This document shows positions 63,401 to 64,000 of a stretch of DNA of 64,000 nucleotides, piece by piece (the first letter of the stretch is position 1; every line of letters begins with the position of its first letter). The notes beneath the pieces were generated by a model. It was not told the DNA's origin. It saw only the letters and a program-made list of their open reading frames with translations, and did not search any database. Source of the stretch: Tetragenococcus halophilus subsp. flandriensis (lineage in GTDB: Bacteria > Bacillota > Bacilli > Lactobacillales > Enterococcaceae); the NCBI RefSeq assembly GCF_030161475.1, contig NZ_BSUG01000076.1, forward strand, positions 54,060-118,059. The letters are read 5' to 3'. Position numbers and translations under genes: made by a program.

Positions 63401-63456
63401 AACATCAAATTAATCGAATCTTGGTAATTATTTTTCGAAATTACCGTTTGTAACAT
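60442..63456 (-). CDS. allFG: Fused AllF (FdrA)-AllG (DUF1116) protein, oxamate carbamoyltransferase
   Basis: A 1004-residue protein that joins two partners which are separate in Escherichia coli. Residues about 1-515 are FdrA/AllF, a CoA-ligase-like protein with MMGPDCGTGIISSIPIAFTN, GIVGASGTGIQEVTT (196-210) and IGTGGRDLSDKVG. About 530-1004 is the DUF1116/YlbE (AllG) part with FNWRPRANGNKK, MQGSCVGAALYEGWA, PCHHVQAVGPMGGITSGSMP and VRAPLGCFEKALEAY. Together with AllH they are expected to convert oxalurate and phosphate to oxamate and carbamoyl phosphate. AAAGGAG precedes ATG 63456. It is first in allFG-allH-MFS-allK. Confidence 0.9.
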   Translation of the reverse strand: MLQTVISKNNYQDSINLMLLTNKINDFDNVNSSQIMMGTDANKDILQNSGLLTDEAKEASPNDMMIVVDSQKEDVMDEEVLPAIDEFLNDLASEDSGESKNAVATTWDEAMEQLPDANVALFSIPGEYAAPEMEKALKNNLHVFSFTDNVPLEDEVRLKNLAHEKGLMMMGPDCGTGIISSIPIAFTNVVSPGNIGIVGASGTGIQEVTTIIDRLGGGAVHAIGTGGRDLSDKVGATTMMDAIVALENHEPTDVICIISKPPEKSVRDKVVQLLQSVSKPVVAIFLGEKPENHEGDVYLAHTLEETAKIAVDLANEEPIKANYSEEIAQPKTEILPDDQVVKGLYSGGTLANEAGMLISEALDLGGVVKEEGYILKAKGYDVIDLGDDIYTQGRPHPMIDPEVRIQKIREYAQDPQTGVILLDVVLGYGAHEDMAGALIPAIKEAQATANEAGRQLHFVATVCGTRQDPQDYDDSVRRLKEAGVFVEESNDKAVRLALKLKGITLTEEDKKVVPYKGETVEIPEVSQKIDELLNTKPSIINIGLQSFNQSISDFGGKSVQFNWRPRANGNKKMIRILDALEEYDDQIAEENQKVTDKIQNAQPFLVDVVTANTVIPEFNEQKTLLHAGPPIQYDEMTSPMQGSCVGAALYEGWADNEEDAIKLLESGEVRFIPCHHVQAVGPMGGITSGSMPVAVIENRLTNNQAYCILNEGIGKVLRFGAYSQEVIDRLHWIQDTLGPTLAKALQTTKEGVNLSVLIARSITMGDEFHQRNIAASMNFLKEMAPLIVALDIPENEKQEVVQFLADTDQFFLNIMMATGKAIVDGARKDTKGTVVTTMTRNGRDFGVRIAQTKDDWHIAPVNTPKGLYFTGFSEEDGNPDFGDSSITETVGVGGMAMVAAPGVTRFVGAGGFQDALDVSNEMEKITISHNPTFTIPTWDFKGTCLGIDIRKVVETGITPLINTGIASKESGVGQVGAGTVRAPLGCFEKALEAYAKDLGIDVDE

Positions 63457-63499
63457 ATTTACCGCTCCTTTCTTTTATCAATTTTATTGTAAATTTTAA

Positions 63500-63513
63500 T
63501 GTTTACGTTTACA
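63500..63513. promoter_or_regulatory. Perfect cre (CcpA) site in the allFG-pucR divergent promoter
   Basis: On the minus strand TGTAAACGTAAACA matches TGNAARCGNWWWCA at all 14 positions. It lies 44 bp upstream of allFG and 58 bp upstream of pucR, near where their promoters should be, so CcpA could repress either or both. Confidence 0.7.
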
Positions 63514-63570
63514 CTGGATAACAACGGAAAAATGAAAGGTATTTTTACCTGAATAAGGGAGAAAGTTATT

Positions 63571-64000
63571 ATGAAAGTAAAAGACTTGATGGCGCTAGAC
63601 CTGTTTCAACAATGTAAATTGCTTACTAAGTCTATCGGTTTAGAAAATACAATTAATTCAGCTATGGTATTGGAAGCCGTAGATATTGAAAATTGGAGCA
63701 AAAAAGGGCAGTTGATTTTGACATCCTTTTACGCTTTTAATGTAGTATCGCGCGAAGAAATCACTGAATTTTTTAGTAAAATGAAAGAAATGGGGGTAGG
63801 TGGTTTAGTCGTCAAGATGGATCGCTTGATTACTATGGTTCCGGATTGGTTAATTGAACTTTGCTTTGAATATGAAATTCCATTGATTAAAGCTCCTGAA
63901 GAAGTTAGCTACGAAAAAATCATGTTAACGATTTACGAGCCTATTCTCAATCATCAGGAACATTTACTGCGTACTTACTATGACGTTAGACAAAAATTTA
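63571..64000 (+). CDS. pucR: PucR-family purine catabolism regulator, N-terminal part
   Basis: The frame opens at ATG 63571 behind GGGAG and is still open at the window edge after 143 codons. The N-terminal PucR domain is clear: MKVKDLMALDLFQQCKLLTK, then LILTSFYAFNVVSREEITEF and GVGGLVVKMDRLITMVPDWL, EYEIPLIKAPEEVSYEKI. The C-terminal GGDEF-like and helix-turn-helix parts lie outside. It is divergent from allFG and most likely activates the ureide genes in response to an allantoin-derived effector. Confidence 0.85.
   Translation, partial: MKVKDLMALDLFQQCKLLTKSIGLENTINSAMVLEAVDIENWSKKGQLILTSFYAFNVVSREEITEFFSKMKEMGVGGLVVKMDRLITMVPDWLIELCFEYEIPLIKAPEEVSYEKIMLTIYEPILNHQEHLLRTYYDVRQKF

Overview
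The window looks like the chromosome of a low-GC Gram-positive lactic acid bacterium of the Enterococcaceae, in the Enterococcus/Tetragenococcus range. The signs are AT-rich DNA, strong AGGAGG ribosome sites, occasional TTG and GTG starts, CcpA (cre), Rex and DeoR type operators, a bifunctional AdhE, PTS components and a ComK-like protein. The genus is an inference from gene content. No rRNA, tRNA, CRISPR array or prophage was seen. The only mobile element is a transposase gene cut by the left edge.

Layout. 1-2.4 kb: IS transposase fragment and nanE. 2.4-6.3 kb: alpha-glucoside PTS (EIIBC with a premature stop, GH4 6-phospho-alpha-glucosidase) divergent from an RpiR-type regulator. 6.3-8.6 kb: acyltransferase and NERD-domain protein, separated by a 41-bp periodic repeat array. 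8.7-13.8 kb: D-galactonate (De Ley-Doudoroff) operon dgoD-dgoK-dgoA-gntP-type permease-GntR regulator. 14.2-28.3 kb: a large cluster, almost all on the minus strand, that combines a PTS-coupled dihydroxyacetone kinase (DhaM, DhaK, DhaL), three xylose-isomerase-like TIM-barrel proteins, three KdgT-family permeases, a fructose-6-phosphate-aldolase-like transaldolase, a PdxA2-like dehydrogenase, an FMN hydroxyacid oxidase, a TIM paralogue, an RpiB paralogue and a DeoR regulator. It looks like a catabolic locus for a C4 sugar or sugar acid whose substrate is not obvious; I consider it the best candidate for an undescribed pathway. 28.6-31.4 kb: adhE with a Rex operator. 31.5-37.5 kb: two zinc-ribbon membrane proteins (one TcaA-like), ComK-like protein, galU, cupin, a small ORF. 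37.6-42 kb: AbgB-like amidohydrolase, MFS carrier, orphan PTS EIIC. 42.6-46.3 kb: SGNH hydrolase and the deoC-deoB-deoR operon. 46.7-48.7 kb: a YtrA-type regulator with an ABC transporter. 48.8-64 kb: nitrogen-heterocycle/ureide catabolism: a cytosine-deaminase-like amidohydrolase with a permease, a DAACS symporter, then PucG, AllD, AllC, carbamate kinase, MFS permease, AllH, a fused AllF-AllG protein and a divergent, truncated PucR regulator.

How it fits together. The ureide block encodes a plausible energy-yielding route: allantoate to ureidoglycine (AllC), to oxalurate through PucG (or AllD from ureidoglycolate), phosphorolysis of oxalurate by AllFGH to oxamate and carbamoyl phosphate, and ATP from carbamate kinase. 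The pucR/allFG promoter carries a perfect cre match, so carbon repression of this route is likely.

Two repeat families stand out in the intergenic DNA. One is an array of 32-bp dyads (ATTGGTGG-N16-CCTCCAAT) repeated every 41-42 bp at three loci. The other is a roughly 100-150 bp element found three times: a hairpin, a strong ribosome site and a tiny reading frame beginning MKKCL on the plus strand, where the same hairpin reads as a terminator on the minus strand.
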